Source: JBMYYE01 sp049609065
Lineage (GTDB): Bacteria > Pseudomonadota > Alphaproteobacteria > Rhodobacterales > Rhodobacteraceae
Direction: 5' to 3'
Assembly: GCA_049609065.1 (NCBI GenBank)
Contig: JBMYYE010000020.1
Location: forward strand, 1 to 26,809
Length of the DNA: 26,809 bases
The translations under genes and the position numbers were made by a program. This document shows positions 1 to 7,266 of this stretch, in pieces; position 1 is the first letter of the stretch; each line of letters begins with the position of its first letter. The notes under the pieces were generated by a model, which saw only the letters and a list, made by a program, of their open reading frames with translations, did no database searches and was not told where the DNA came from.

Positions 1-83
1 TGCACGGATACGACTTCGGAGGCGGCATCAAAACATGCCGCATCTTTGTGCAATCCAAATCCATGATCAAGCGTGATTTTCAC
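1..83 (-). CDS. Unidentified protein, N-terminal fragment (runs off left edge)
   Basis: An open frame starts with GTG at 83 and stays open for 27 codons to the left edge. The start is supported by a strong ribosome-binding site, GGAGG, at 88-92 on the minus strand, five bases before the GTG. An in-frame stop (TAG) lies nine codons upstream at about 105-107, so the start cannot be far from here. The peptide begins MKITLDHGFG and contains one cysteine. It has no signal-peptide character, and I do not recognise the family. A TATAAAAT box sits just upstream. The call rests on the ribosome site and open frame only. Confidence 0.5.
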   Translation of the reverse strand, partial: MKITLDHGFGLHKDAACFDAASEVVSV

Positions 84-106
84 ACGGCCCTCCAACAAAA
101 CTTCCT

Positions 107-137
107 ATTTTATAGGTGCCATTTTACAAAACGACCA
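107..137 (-). promoter_or_regulatory. Candidate promoter for the left-edge gene
   Basis: On the minus strand TATAAAAT lies at 107-114 (hexamer TATAAA), about 24 bases before the GTG start at 83. Seventeen bases upstream of it is TGGTCG (132-137), a poor -35 with three of six matches to TTGACA. The -10 is good and the -35 weak, so this is tentative. Confidence 0.3.
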
Positions 138-199
138 CCCAAAAACCGACGCAAGATGCGCAAAGCCGACAGGATAAAACCTAATACGGTCATCTCTGT

Positions 200-913
200 T
201 CAATCCTCAGATGGAGCGCCTGTTTGCTCTGTGGCGTTGAGCGCATCTAGCACGTTTCTATGGGTGATAAGCGCGCCATGCCCCGTCTCTGTTAGGTCGT
301 AAATCCCGCGTTCAACACGAAAAAACCAGCCATAGTGATTGTCTTGCAAAATGGGTGCTGCTTTGGGCACATCCAACATATCACGTAAAATCGCAGGGCG
401 ATTGGGGCCACCCCCTTGCAATGCCTGCGCCACACGGAGCGCATCTTGGCGGTAAGCCGTCATGACCATGCGTTTGTTTTGCCCGCCCGTATTAAAATCC
501 CCTTGGCGCTTATAAAATTCCCCCAAGAGCACATCTTTGCGTTTCTTTAGCTTACGAGGTTTAAACTCCGATGGATCCACAGCCACGGTCACCACCGGTG
601 TTTTTCGCGCCATTTGCACCACAATCAGCCCCAAACCCAGCCGACGACACAGCTTCTTTCCGCCCTTAAGCGCCCCATGAAACGCACGACCCTTTTTATG
701 AGGCACCGCAATGTAAACCGCATCCGTCATGGATTGGCGGTCAATGGCTTGCGTGAAAAGCGCGAGGTTTAAAGTAAGCTTTAATTCCACCACCACGGGC
801 GGATCATCCCCGCGCACGGCCACAACGTCGCAATCCTCAACTTCGGATTTCACGTCATAGCCCAGAGTTTCGAGAAACGTTTTTACGGGCGCGTAGAGAT
901 CGGTTTCCAACAT
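200..913 (-). CDS. DUF2161 family PD-(D/E)XK nuclease-fold protein
   Basis: The 237-residue protein matches my knowledge of the DUF2161 family, often labelled a putative phosphodiesterase in Rhodobacteraceae. The N-terminal part has the PD-(D/E)XK core pattern: a strand ending CDVVAV with Asp at 29, then VVVELK with Glu 43 and Lys 45. This is the arrangement of metal-binding and catalytic residues in that nuclease superfamily. The C-terminal third (about 150-237) looks like a winged-helix-like tail ending in a TETGHGALITHR stretch. Biochemical role and substrate are unknown. ATG at 913 has AAGG shortly upstream. The gene lies 40 bases after rpe on the same strand and may be cotranscribed with it. 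No signal peptide or membrane segment is seen, so it should be cytoplasmic. Confidence 0.8.
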   Translation of the reverse strand: MLETDLYAPVKTFLETLGYDVKSEVEDCDVVAVRGDDPPVVVELKLTLNLALFTQAIDRQSMTDAVYIAVPHKKGRAFHGALKGGKKLCRRLGLGLIVVQMARKTPVVTVAVDPSEFKPRKLKKRKDVLLGEFYKRQGDFNTGGQNKRMVMTAYRQDALRVAQALQGGGPNRPAILRDMLDVPKAAPILQDNHYGWFFRVERGIYDLTETGHGALITHRNVLDALNATEQTGAPSED

Positions 914-953
914 GCGCCTACCTTAGCGCGCTTTGGGGCGGAGTACGAGACCA

Positions 954-1646
954 CTAGCCCCGCGCAGCGTCTGCAGCTTCACGGATCGCCGTGATGTTTT
1001 TGCCATAAACGCCCGCGTTATCCACGGAGCCGCCGCCAAAGACGGCCGATCCTGCCACCAAAACATCTGCGCCAGCTGCCGCCATGAGAGGGGCTGTTTC
1101 AGGCGTCATGCCGCCGTCGATTTCGATGTGGATCGGGCGATCCCCAATCATCGAACGGAGTTTTTTGACTTTTTCGATTTGGCTGGCGATGAATTTTTGT
1201 CCGCCAAAGCCAGGGTTCACCGTCATCACACAGATAAGGTCAATTTGATCCAACAGATATTCGCACGCCTCCGCAGGGGTCGCAGGATTAAGCGCAAGAC
1301 CCGCTTTGACGCCCGCACCGCGGATGGCTTGCATCGTGCGGTGAATATGCGAAGACGCTTCAAAGTGGGCGGAAATCACATCGGCGCCCGCATCTGCGTA
1401 GGCTTCGATATACTGATCAACGGGGCTAATCATCAGATGCACATCCATCACAGTTTTGATATGCGGACGGATTGCTTTGCAAAGCGCAGGGCCAAATGTG
1501 AGGTTCGGCACAAAATGCCCGTCCATCACATCCACATGCACCCAATCGGCGCCTTCACGTTCGATGGCTTGAATTTCTTGGCCAAAATTCGCGAAATCCG
1601 CGGATAGGATCGATGGTGCAATTTTAATAGAACGATCAAAAGTCAT
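954..1646 (-). CDS. rpe: Ribulose-phosphate 3-epimerase
   Basis: The 230-residue TIM-barrel enzyme interconverts D-ribulose 5-phosphate and D-xylulose 5-phosphate in the pentose phosphate pathway (and the Calvin cycle where present). The sequence carries the family hallmarks: IAPSILSADF at the first strand, HVDVMDGHFVPNLTFG and DVHLM with the His and Asp metal ligands, NPGFGGQ, and EIDGG with the second catalytic Asp. ATG at 1646 was chosen over the longer frame start at 1727: the extra 27 residues are not family-like and this ATG has a G-rich ribosome site (TGGGGG) about six bases upstream. Length is normal. DUF2161 follows closely downstream. The gene diverges from deoC across about 164 bases. 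Confidence 0.95.
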   Translation of the reverse strand: MTFDRSIKIAPSILSADFANFGQEIQAIEREGADWVHVDVMDGHFVPNLTFGPALCKAIRPHIKTVMDVHLMISPVDQYIEAYADAGADVISAHFEASSHIHRTMQAIRGAGVKAGLALNPATPAEACEYLLDQIDLICVMTVNPGFGGQKFIASQIEKVKKLRSMIGDRPIHIEIDGGMTPETAPLMAAAGADVLVAGSAVFGGGSVDNAGVYGKNITAIREAADAARG

Positions 1647-1810
1647 AGAAGCCCCCAGTGTTTCTTGCCCTCTGCTACCTGAAAACACAGGCACAGGCAA
1701 AGGGAAAATGCGCCGCAATCCCCCCACAAAGAAGCGCCGTTTTGCCCCTTGATTAGGTGCGCTGAACCTGCAACCCTACGCATCTAAGATGAAGCGTGAG
1801 GACCCGACAC

Positions 1811-2815
1811 ATGCACCGCATATCTGACAGCTTAACTGTAAAAAATGCTGACGCGCAGTTGCCGCAAATTCATGAGCCGCGCAATACGATTTCGGATTTG
1901 GACATGGATTGGGTTCTATCGGCTCAGGCCAACACATCCGCGATTGAGCGCCGCTGCGCGACGCTTCCTGCACGGCGCAGCGTCAAGAAAGAGTTCCAAG
2001 CCGCATGGCTATTGAAGGCCATCACCTTAATCGATTTGACGACCCTTTCAGGTGATGACACCCCCGCGCGCGTACGTAGGCTCTGTGCCAAGGCGGCCCA
2101 TCCCCTTCGCACGGATTTGGAAAAGGCTCTTGGCGTGGACGATGTGACCACTGCGGCGGTCTGTGTTTACCACGATATGGTGGAAACGGCGGTTGAGGCC
2201 CTGCGTGGTACAGGCATTCCTGTGGCTGCGGTGTCCACGGGCTTTCCTGCGGGTTTATCCCCCTTTCCGCTGCGCATCGCAGAAATCGGCGAGAGCGTAA
2301 AAGCAGGGGCTGATGAAATCGATATCGTCATTTCGCGGCGCCATGTTTTGACCGGCAACTGGAGCGCACTTTATGATGAGATGGTTGAAATGCGCCATGC
2401 TTGCGGCGATGCCCATGTGAAAGCAATCCTTGCCACGGGCGAATTGGGGAGCCTTCGGAATGTAGCGCGTGCAAGCCGCGTTTGTATGTTGGCGGGTGCT
2501 GATTTCATTAAAACATCAACCGGCAAAGAAAGCGTGAACGCCACGCTTCCTGTCAGCCTCGTCATGATCCGCGCCATTCGCGATTATTACGCCCGCACCG
2601 GATTGCGTGTGGGTTACAAACCTGCGGGTGGCATTTCCAAGGCCAAGGATGCGATCACTTATCTCGGCCTCATTAAAGAAGAATTAGGCGATCATTGGCT
2701 TTCGCCCGATCTCTTTCGCTTTGGGGCGTCATCGCTTCTAGGCGACATTGAACGCCAACTCGAACATCACGTCACGGGCTGTTATTCAGCCGCGCACCGC
2801 CACGCAATAGGGTAA
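1811..2815 (+). CDS. deoC: Deoxyribose-phosphate aldolase
   Basis: The 334-residue class I aldolase splits 2-deoxy-D-ribose 5-phosphate into glyceraldehyde 3-phosphate and acetaldehyde, the last step of deoxynucleoside salvage. The Schiff-base lysine is Lys 234 in FIKTSTGK. The second catalytic lysine is Lys 270 in GYKPAGG, and EIDIVI carries the acidic partner. It is longer than the 259-residue E. coli enzyme and has an N-terminal extension of about 70 residues, closer to the animal DERA type. ATG at 1811 was chosen because GAGG lies about nine bases before it; a GTG at 1796 in frame would overlap that site. The next gene, an aldehyde dehydrogenase, starts four bases after the stop, so the acetaldehyde product is probably oxidised by its neighbour. 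deoA, deoB and deoD are not in the window. Confidence 0.93.
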   Translation: MHRISDSLTVKNADAQLPQIHEPRNTISDLDMDWVLSAQANTSAIERRCATLPARRSVKKEFQAAWLLKAITLIDLTTLSGDDTPARVRRLCAKAAHPLRTDLEKALGVDDVTTAAVCVYHDMVETAVEALRGTGIPVAAVSTGFPAGLSPFPLRIAEIGESVKAGADEIDIVISRRHVLTGNWSALYDEMVEMRHACGDAHVKAILATGELGSLRNVARASRVCMLAGADFIKTSTGKESVNATLPVSLVMIRAIRDYYARTGLRVGYKPAGGISKAKDAITYLGLIKEELGDHWLSPDLFRFGASSLLGDIERQLEHHVTGCYSAAHRHAIG

Positions 2816-2819
2816 AATT

Positions 2820-5162
2820 ATGAGCATCAAAGATATCATGAACACCATGGATTATGGCCCCGCCCTCGAAGGTGACAACGAAGCGCGTGCTTGGATTGAA
2901 CGCCATGATGGCGCATTTGGTCAATTCATCAATGGCAGTTTCACAAAGCCCCGCGCGGATTTTGAAACCCGAACCCCCGCGACAGGTGAAAAGATTGCAA
3001 CCCTCACGCAAGCCAGCCAATCAGATATCGACACCGCCGTGACAGCCGCGCGCAAAGCCCAACACAAATGGGCAAAACTAGGTGGCCATGGACGGGCGCG
3101 TATCCTCTATGCACTGGCGCGGCTCTTGCAAAAACATGCGCGTCTTTTTGCGGTTTTAGAAACGATTGATAACGGAAAACCAATTCGCGAAAGCCGCGAC
3201 ATCGACATTCCGCTTGTGGCGCGGCATTTTTACTACCATGCGGGCATGGCCCAGCTGATGGAGCGTGAATTACCTGAGCGTGAAGCCTTGGGCGTATGCG
3301 GTCAGATCATTCCGTGGAATTTCCCGATGCTGATGCTTGCTTGGAAAATCGCACCTGCAATTGCCATGGGCAATACGGTTGTGTTGAAGCCCGCAGAATT
3401 CACATCCCTCACCGCACTTTTGTTTGCGAAAATTTGTGGCGAAGCAGGTGTGCCAGATGGGGTTATTAACATCGTCACAGGCGACGGCGCGGTTGGTGAA
3501 ATGATTGTGGCCCATAAGGATATCGATAAAATCGCCTTCACGGGTTCGACATCCGTTGGGCGACGCATTCGCGAAGCAACAGCCGGCACGGGCAAATCTC
3601 TCACCTTAGAATTGGGCGGGAAATCCCCTTATATCGTCTTTGATGACGCGGATCTTGATAGTGCAGTTGAAGGGTTGGTTGATGCGATTTGGTTTAACCA
3701 AGGTCAAGTGTGCTGTGCTGGATCGCGGCTCTTGGTGCAAGAAGGCATCGCAGATGTTTTCTACGCAAAACTAAAAGCGCGCATGGCGACGCTTCGGGTT
3801 GGAAATCCGCTCGATAAATCTATCGATGTGGGGGCTATTGTCGATCAAAGTCAGCTCCAATCCATTGCGCAAATTATGGTCGCCAACAACACCGAAGGCA
3901 CCCTTTATCACGCGCCTTGCGACATGCCTGAGACAGGCTATTTTTACCCGCCCACATTGGTCACGGATTTGAGCCCCTCCTCCCCGCTCATGCAAGAAGA
4001 AATCTTTGGGCCTGTTTTGGCGGCAACCACATTTCGCACCCCCGCAGAGGCCGCGCAGATCGCAAATAATAGCCGCTATGGTTTGGCCGCCTCTGTGTGG
4101 TCTGAAAACGTGAACTTGGCCCTTGATATGGCGCCTAAACTTTGCGCGGGCGTTGTGTGGGTCAATGCCACCAACCTATTTGATGCGGCCGCGGGCTTTG
4201 GCGGCAAACGCGAAAGCGGCTTTGGCCGTGAAGGCGGTTGGGAAGGCCTCTCGGCTTATACGAAGCCAAAAGAAACCCGCAAGAAAATTACAAAAATTAC
4301 CGCGTTTGAGGGTGACGGTGCCACGGTAGATCCCCTTGATCGCACGGCCAAATTCTATGTCGGCGGCAAACAAACACGCCCCGATAGCGGCTATTCACGT
4401 GCCATTTATGGTCCGAAAGGAAACATGATCAGCCATGTCGGCATTGGTAGCCGTAAAGACATCCGAAACGCAGTCGAAGCAGCCGCAGGAGCCACATCAT
4501 GGGCCAAAACCACGGGCCATTTGCGCGCGCAAATCCTCTATTACATTGCGGAAAACCTCTCCGCACGGGCAGGTGAATTCGCAGAACGCCTCAACACGAT
4601 GCAAGGCGGCACAGGCGGCAAAAAAGAAGTAAACGCCGCGATTGATACGCTTTTCACATATGCGGCATGGGCCGATAAATATGACGGTCAAGCCCATGGT
4701 GTACCCATTCGCGGCATCGCAATTGCCATGAACGAAGCCTTGGGCACCATTGGTGTGATTTGCCCGGATGAGGCCCCTCTTTTGGGGCTTGTCGCCACCA
4801 TGGCGCCGATTATTGCCATGGGAAATACGGGCGTTTTTGTCCCCTCCGAAGCGTTCCCTCTCGCGGCGACGGATTTCTATCAAATTTTGGACACCTCTGA
4901 TGTGCCCGCAGGTGTGGTGAATATCATCACGGGATCCCACGCAGAGCTTGCAGCAACACTGGCAGATCATCTCAATGTGGACGCTGTCTGGAGTTTTTCC
5001 TCAAGCGACATCAGCGCAGATATCGAACGGCGCAGTGCCGGCAATTTGAAACGCACTTGGGTCAATACCAGCCGTGTAACCGATTGGTCCTTACTTGATG
5101 CAAAAACGTTTCTCGCACAGGCAACAGATGTGAAAAACATCTGGGTCCCTTATGGGGAATAG
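2820..5162 (+). CDS. Two-domain aldehyde dehydrogenase, ALDH16 type
   Basis: The 780-residue protein has a complete NAD(P)-dependent aldehyde dehydrogenase domain (about 30-500) followed by a second, shorter ALDH-like domain (about 510-780). This is the layout of the ALDH16 family. In domain one, Cys 298 in GQVCCAGSR is the predicted nucleophile and Glu 264 in LELGGKSP the general base. IIPWNFPM and the EEIFGPV motif are also present. Domain two keeps the fold outline (GVICPDEAP, PIIAMGNTGVFVPSEA) but shows no cysteine nucleophile and ends early, as in known ALDH16 proteins. Vertebrate ALDH16A1 lacks the cysteine; bacterial members, as here, keep it and are expected to be active. Acetaldehyde from the adjacent deoC is a reasonable substrate, inferred from position only. 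Its TAG abuts the stop of the convergent DUF1523 gene with no gap. Confidence 0.88.
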   Translation: MSIKDIMNTMDYGPALEGDNEARAWIERHDGAFGQFINGSFTKPRADFETRTPATGEKIATLTQASQSDIDTAVTAARKAQHKWAKLGGHGRARILYALARLLQKHARLFAVLETIDNGKPIRESRDIDIPLVARHFYYHAGMAQLMERELPEREALGVCGQIIPWNFPMLMLAWKIAPAIAMGNTVVLKPAEFTSLTALLFAKICGEAGVPDGVINIVTGDGAVGEMIVAHKDIDKIAFTGSTSVGRRIREATAGTGKSLTLELGGKSPYIVFDDADLDSAVEGLVDAIWFNQGQVCCAGSRLLVQEGIADVFYAKLKARMATLRVGNPLDKSIDVGAIVDQSQLQSIAQIMVANNTEGTLYHAPCDMPETGYFYPPTLVTDLSPSSPLMQEEIFGPVLAATTFRTPAEAAQIANNSRYGLAASVWSENVNLALDMAPKLCAGVVWVNATNLFDAAAGFGGKRESGFGREGGWEGLSAYTKPKETRKKITKITAFEGDGATVDPLDRTAKFYVGGKQTRPDSGYSRAIYGPKGNMISHVGIGSRKDIRNAVEAAAGATSWAKTTGHLRAQILYYIAENLSARAGEFAERLNTMQGGTGGKKEVNAAIDTLFTYAAWADKYDGQAHGVPIRGIAIAMNEALGTIGVICPDEAPLLGLVATMAPIIAMGNTGVFVPSEAFPLAATDFYQILDTSDVPAGVVNIITGSHAELAATLADHLNVDAVWSFSSSDISADIERRSAGNLKRTWVNTSRVTDWSLLDAKTFLAQATDVKNIWVPYGE

Positions 5163-5825
5163 CTAGCGTTTGGGGCCAACGAGTTTAGCCTTCATCCGGC
5201 TAAAAAAACCGCTGGCGTTGCTATAGGCGGCGTCCGCTTTATCATCCACCACATCCCATGCTTCGGACACATCTTCGATCACGGGGTCGATGCGCGCTTC
5301 GCGAAACCGAACCCACAATCGACGGAGCCAGCCCAAAAATGTCAGCAACAAGAAGAAAAAGATAATTTTAAACCATGGAATGATCCGCACATCGGGACCA
5401 TCCACCGCCCACATTGATGTCACATTCGGGTAGATCGACAAAAACTCATTGCGCCAACCATAATGGCGGATTACCACCCATTGCGGCGCTTCGCGTGTGG
5501 ATTTCAAATCCTCTGCCACCGCATGAATGTTTGAGCTGTCAAATTTAAAGAAAAACGGCCACCCAAAACCGGTATCTTCGTTACGAAACACCATGGGTTT
5601 GTTGTTGTCATACGCCGAATTAATCAACCGCAGATCACGGTTGGCGACATTGGATGTGCCGCTGTCTTGTTGGGCATAGAAAAACCGATTGAGGCCTGAG
5701 AAATCTTGTCGAATGATTTCGGTACCCGTGATGCGCACCACGTCATGTTGCGGCAAGGAGTAGTGGAAAACACTCACGATCATGAGGGCGATAAACCCCA
5801 AAAATCCCCATTTTATGAACGTCAT
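5163..5825 (-). CDS. DUF1523 family membrane protein
   Basis: The 220-residue protein resembles the DUF1523 family of alphaproteobacteria; function unknown. It has an N-terminal membrane helix (about residues 4-23, FIKWGFLGFIALMIV), a loop of about 120 residues with several tryptophans that probably lies in the periplasm, and a second helix (about 148-166, WFKIIFFFLLLTFLGWL). A charged cytoplasmic tail ending in KAKLVGPKR follows. Start ATG at 5825 has GGGGA about seven bases upstream. The gene is monocistronic here: convergent with the ALDH16 gene and divergent from the M20 hydrolase. Confidence 0.8.
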   Translation of the reverse strand: MTFIKWGFLGFIALMIVSVFHYSLPQHDVVRITGTEIIRQDFSGLNRFFYAQQDSGTSNVANRDLRLINSAYDNNKPMVFRNEDTGFGWPFFFKFDSSNIHAVAEDLKSTREAPQWVVIRHYGWRNEFLSIYPNVTSMWAVDGPDVRIIPWFKIIFFFLLLTFLGWLRRLWVRFREARIDPVIEDVSEAWDVVDDKADAAYSNASGFFSRMKAKLVGPKR

Positions 5826-5931
5826 GATCTATCCCCATATCACTGCTTGGCCCCATACATAGGGTGTCCGTCGCGTGTTTTCCATAGGGAATAGGTGAAA
5901 CATTCTCCCCCCACACCGCTTCATTTTGCGG

Positions 5932-5960
5932 TTGCAGCATCTCTGGCACGCCGCTAGGCT
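5932..5960 (+). promoter_or_regulatory. Candidate sigma-70-type promoter giving a leaderless transcript
   Basis: TTGCAG (5932-5937) and TAGGCT (5955-5960) are separated by exactly 17 bases. The A of the M20 gene ATG (5967) is seven bases after the -10, where transcription would start. No ribosome-binding site precedes that ATG, which agrees with a leaderless message. Both hexamers are imperfect, so confidence is moderate. Confidence 0.4.
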
Positions 5961-5966
5961 TTTGCT

Positions 5967-7241
5967 ATGTCTGATGTTTTACTCACAGAAATTGACGCGC
6001 GCCGTGCTGATTTGATCCGTCTTTGCCAAGATTTGATCCGCATCCCGACGCTCAACCCACCTGGCCGACATTACCGCGAAATCTGTAGCTACATCGCGGA
6101 TCGTCTTGGTCCCAAAGGCTTCGATGTGGAAATGATCCGCGCAGAAGGCGCCCCTGCCGATAGCCGCGAGTATCCGCGCTGGAATGTGATTGCCACTTAC
6201 CGCGGTGCCCGCGATGGTGATCTTGTGCATTTCAACAGCCACCATGACGTGGTTGAGGTTGGCCATGGCTGGACCAAAGATCCCTTTGGTGGTGAAATTG
6301 AAGATGGCAAAATCTATGGCCGTGGGGCCTGTGATATGAAAGGCGGTTTAGCCGCCTCAATTATTGCCGTCGAAGCCTTCATCGATACCCATCCCAATTT
6401 CAAAGGCGCCGTCGAAATCAGTGCCACCGCGGACGAAGAAAGCGGCGGCTATGGCGGTGTCGCCTATTTGGCCGAAAAGGGCTATTTCAACCCTGAGCGC
6501 GTGCAACATGTGATCATCCCCGAACCGTTGCACAAAGACCGTATTTGTCTTGGCCACCGCGGGGTGTGGTGGGCGGAAATCGAAACCAAAGGCCGCATTG
6601 CCCATGGATCGATGCCCTTTTTAGGTGACAGCGCTATTCGTCATATGGGCGCCGTTCTCGAAGAAATTGAACGCACGCTTTACCCGCTTTTGGCGACAAA
6701 ACGCACCGATATGCCCGTCATCCCGGAAGGCGCCAAACAATCGACGCTCAACATCAACTCCATTCATGGGGGTGAGGCCGAACAAGACCCCGATTACACG
6801 GGGCTTCCCGCGCCATGTGTCGCGGATCGGTGTCGCATTATTTTGGACCGCCGGTTCCTCATTGAAGAAGACATCAATGAGGTCAAAGCCGAAGTCACAC
6901 GTCTATTGGAGAAGGTCAAAGCCGACCGTCCCGAATTTGAATACGAGATCAAGGACCTCTTTGAGGTTCAGCCCTCCATGACCGATGAAACCGCGCCCAT
7001 CGTCACCACGGTCAGCGCCGCGATTGAGGAAATTCTAGGGGCGCCTGCGGAATTTGTCGTGTCACCCGGCACCTATGATCAAAAACACATTGATCGGATC
7101 GGGAAACTTAAAAACTGCATCGCTTATGGGCCTGGTGTTTTGGACCTTGCCCACCAACCTGATGAATGGGTTGGTATTGATGATATGATCGATAGCGCCA
7201 AAGTCATGGGGCGGGCGCTTGAAAAATTGCTTTTGCCGTAG
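5967..7241 (+). CDS. M20 family zinc amidohydrolase (ArgE/DapE-type deacylase)
   Basis: The 424-residue protein belongs to the M20 metallopeptidase family (acetylornithine deacetylase / succinyl-diaminopimelate desuccinylase group), which removes acyl groups from amino acids or small peptides using two metal ions. All expected ligands are visible: His and Asp in NSHHDVV, the bridging Asp in GRGACDMKGG, the catalytic and metal Glu pair in ADEESGG, an acidic residue in IIPEPLHKD, and a C-terminal His in LAHQPDEW. A dimerisation insert of normal size lies between. It is cytoplasmic, with no signal peptide. It is the first gene of an operon that continues 25 bases downstream with a peptide-type importer, so it probably deacylates the imported compound. 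The specific substrate cannot be told. It is unlikely to be biosynthetic argE or dapE, given this context. Confidence 0.88.
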   Translation: MSDVLLTEIDARRADLIRLCQDLIRIPTLNPPGRHYREICSYIADRLGPKGFDVEMIRAEGAPADSREYPRWNVIATYRGARDGDLVHFNSHHDVVEVGHGWTKDPFGGEIEDGKIYGRGACDMKGGLAASIIAVEAFIDTHPNFKGAVEISATADEESGGYGGVAYLAEKGYFNPERVQHVIIPEPLHKDRICLGHRGVWWAEIETKGRIAHGSMPFLGDSAIRHMGAVLEEIERTLYPLLATKRTDMPVIPEGAKQSTLNINSIHGGEAEQDPDYTGLPAPCVADRCRIILDRRFLIEEDINEVKAEVTRLLEKVKADRPEFEYEIKDLFEVQPSMTDETAPIVTTVSAAIEEILGAPAEFVVSPGTYDQKHIDRIGKLKNCIAYGPGVLDLAHQPDEWVGIDDMIDSAKVMGRALEKLLLP

Positions 7242-7266
7242 ATCGGCACAACTGGGAGGAACACAC

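Noticed and set aside
48..302. 84-codon plus-strand frame at the left edge
   Set aside because: It overlaps the DUF2161 3' end and the minus-strand left-edge gene, has no ribosome site, and has no family-like sequence.
933..1607. 224-codon frame antisense to rpe
   Set aside because: It lies fully opposite a clear rpe; Arg/His-rich composition is typical of a shadow frame.
4497..4970. 157-codon frame antisense to the ALDH16 second domain
   Set aside because: Shadow of a real coding region, Cys/Arg-rich, with no start signal.
5915..5932. ACCGC...GCGGT hairpin in the DUF1523 / M20 gap
   Set aside because: Five pairs with an eight-base loop; it lies before the promoter and has no clear role.
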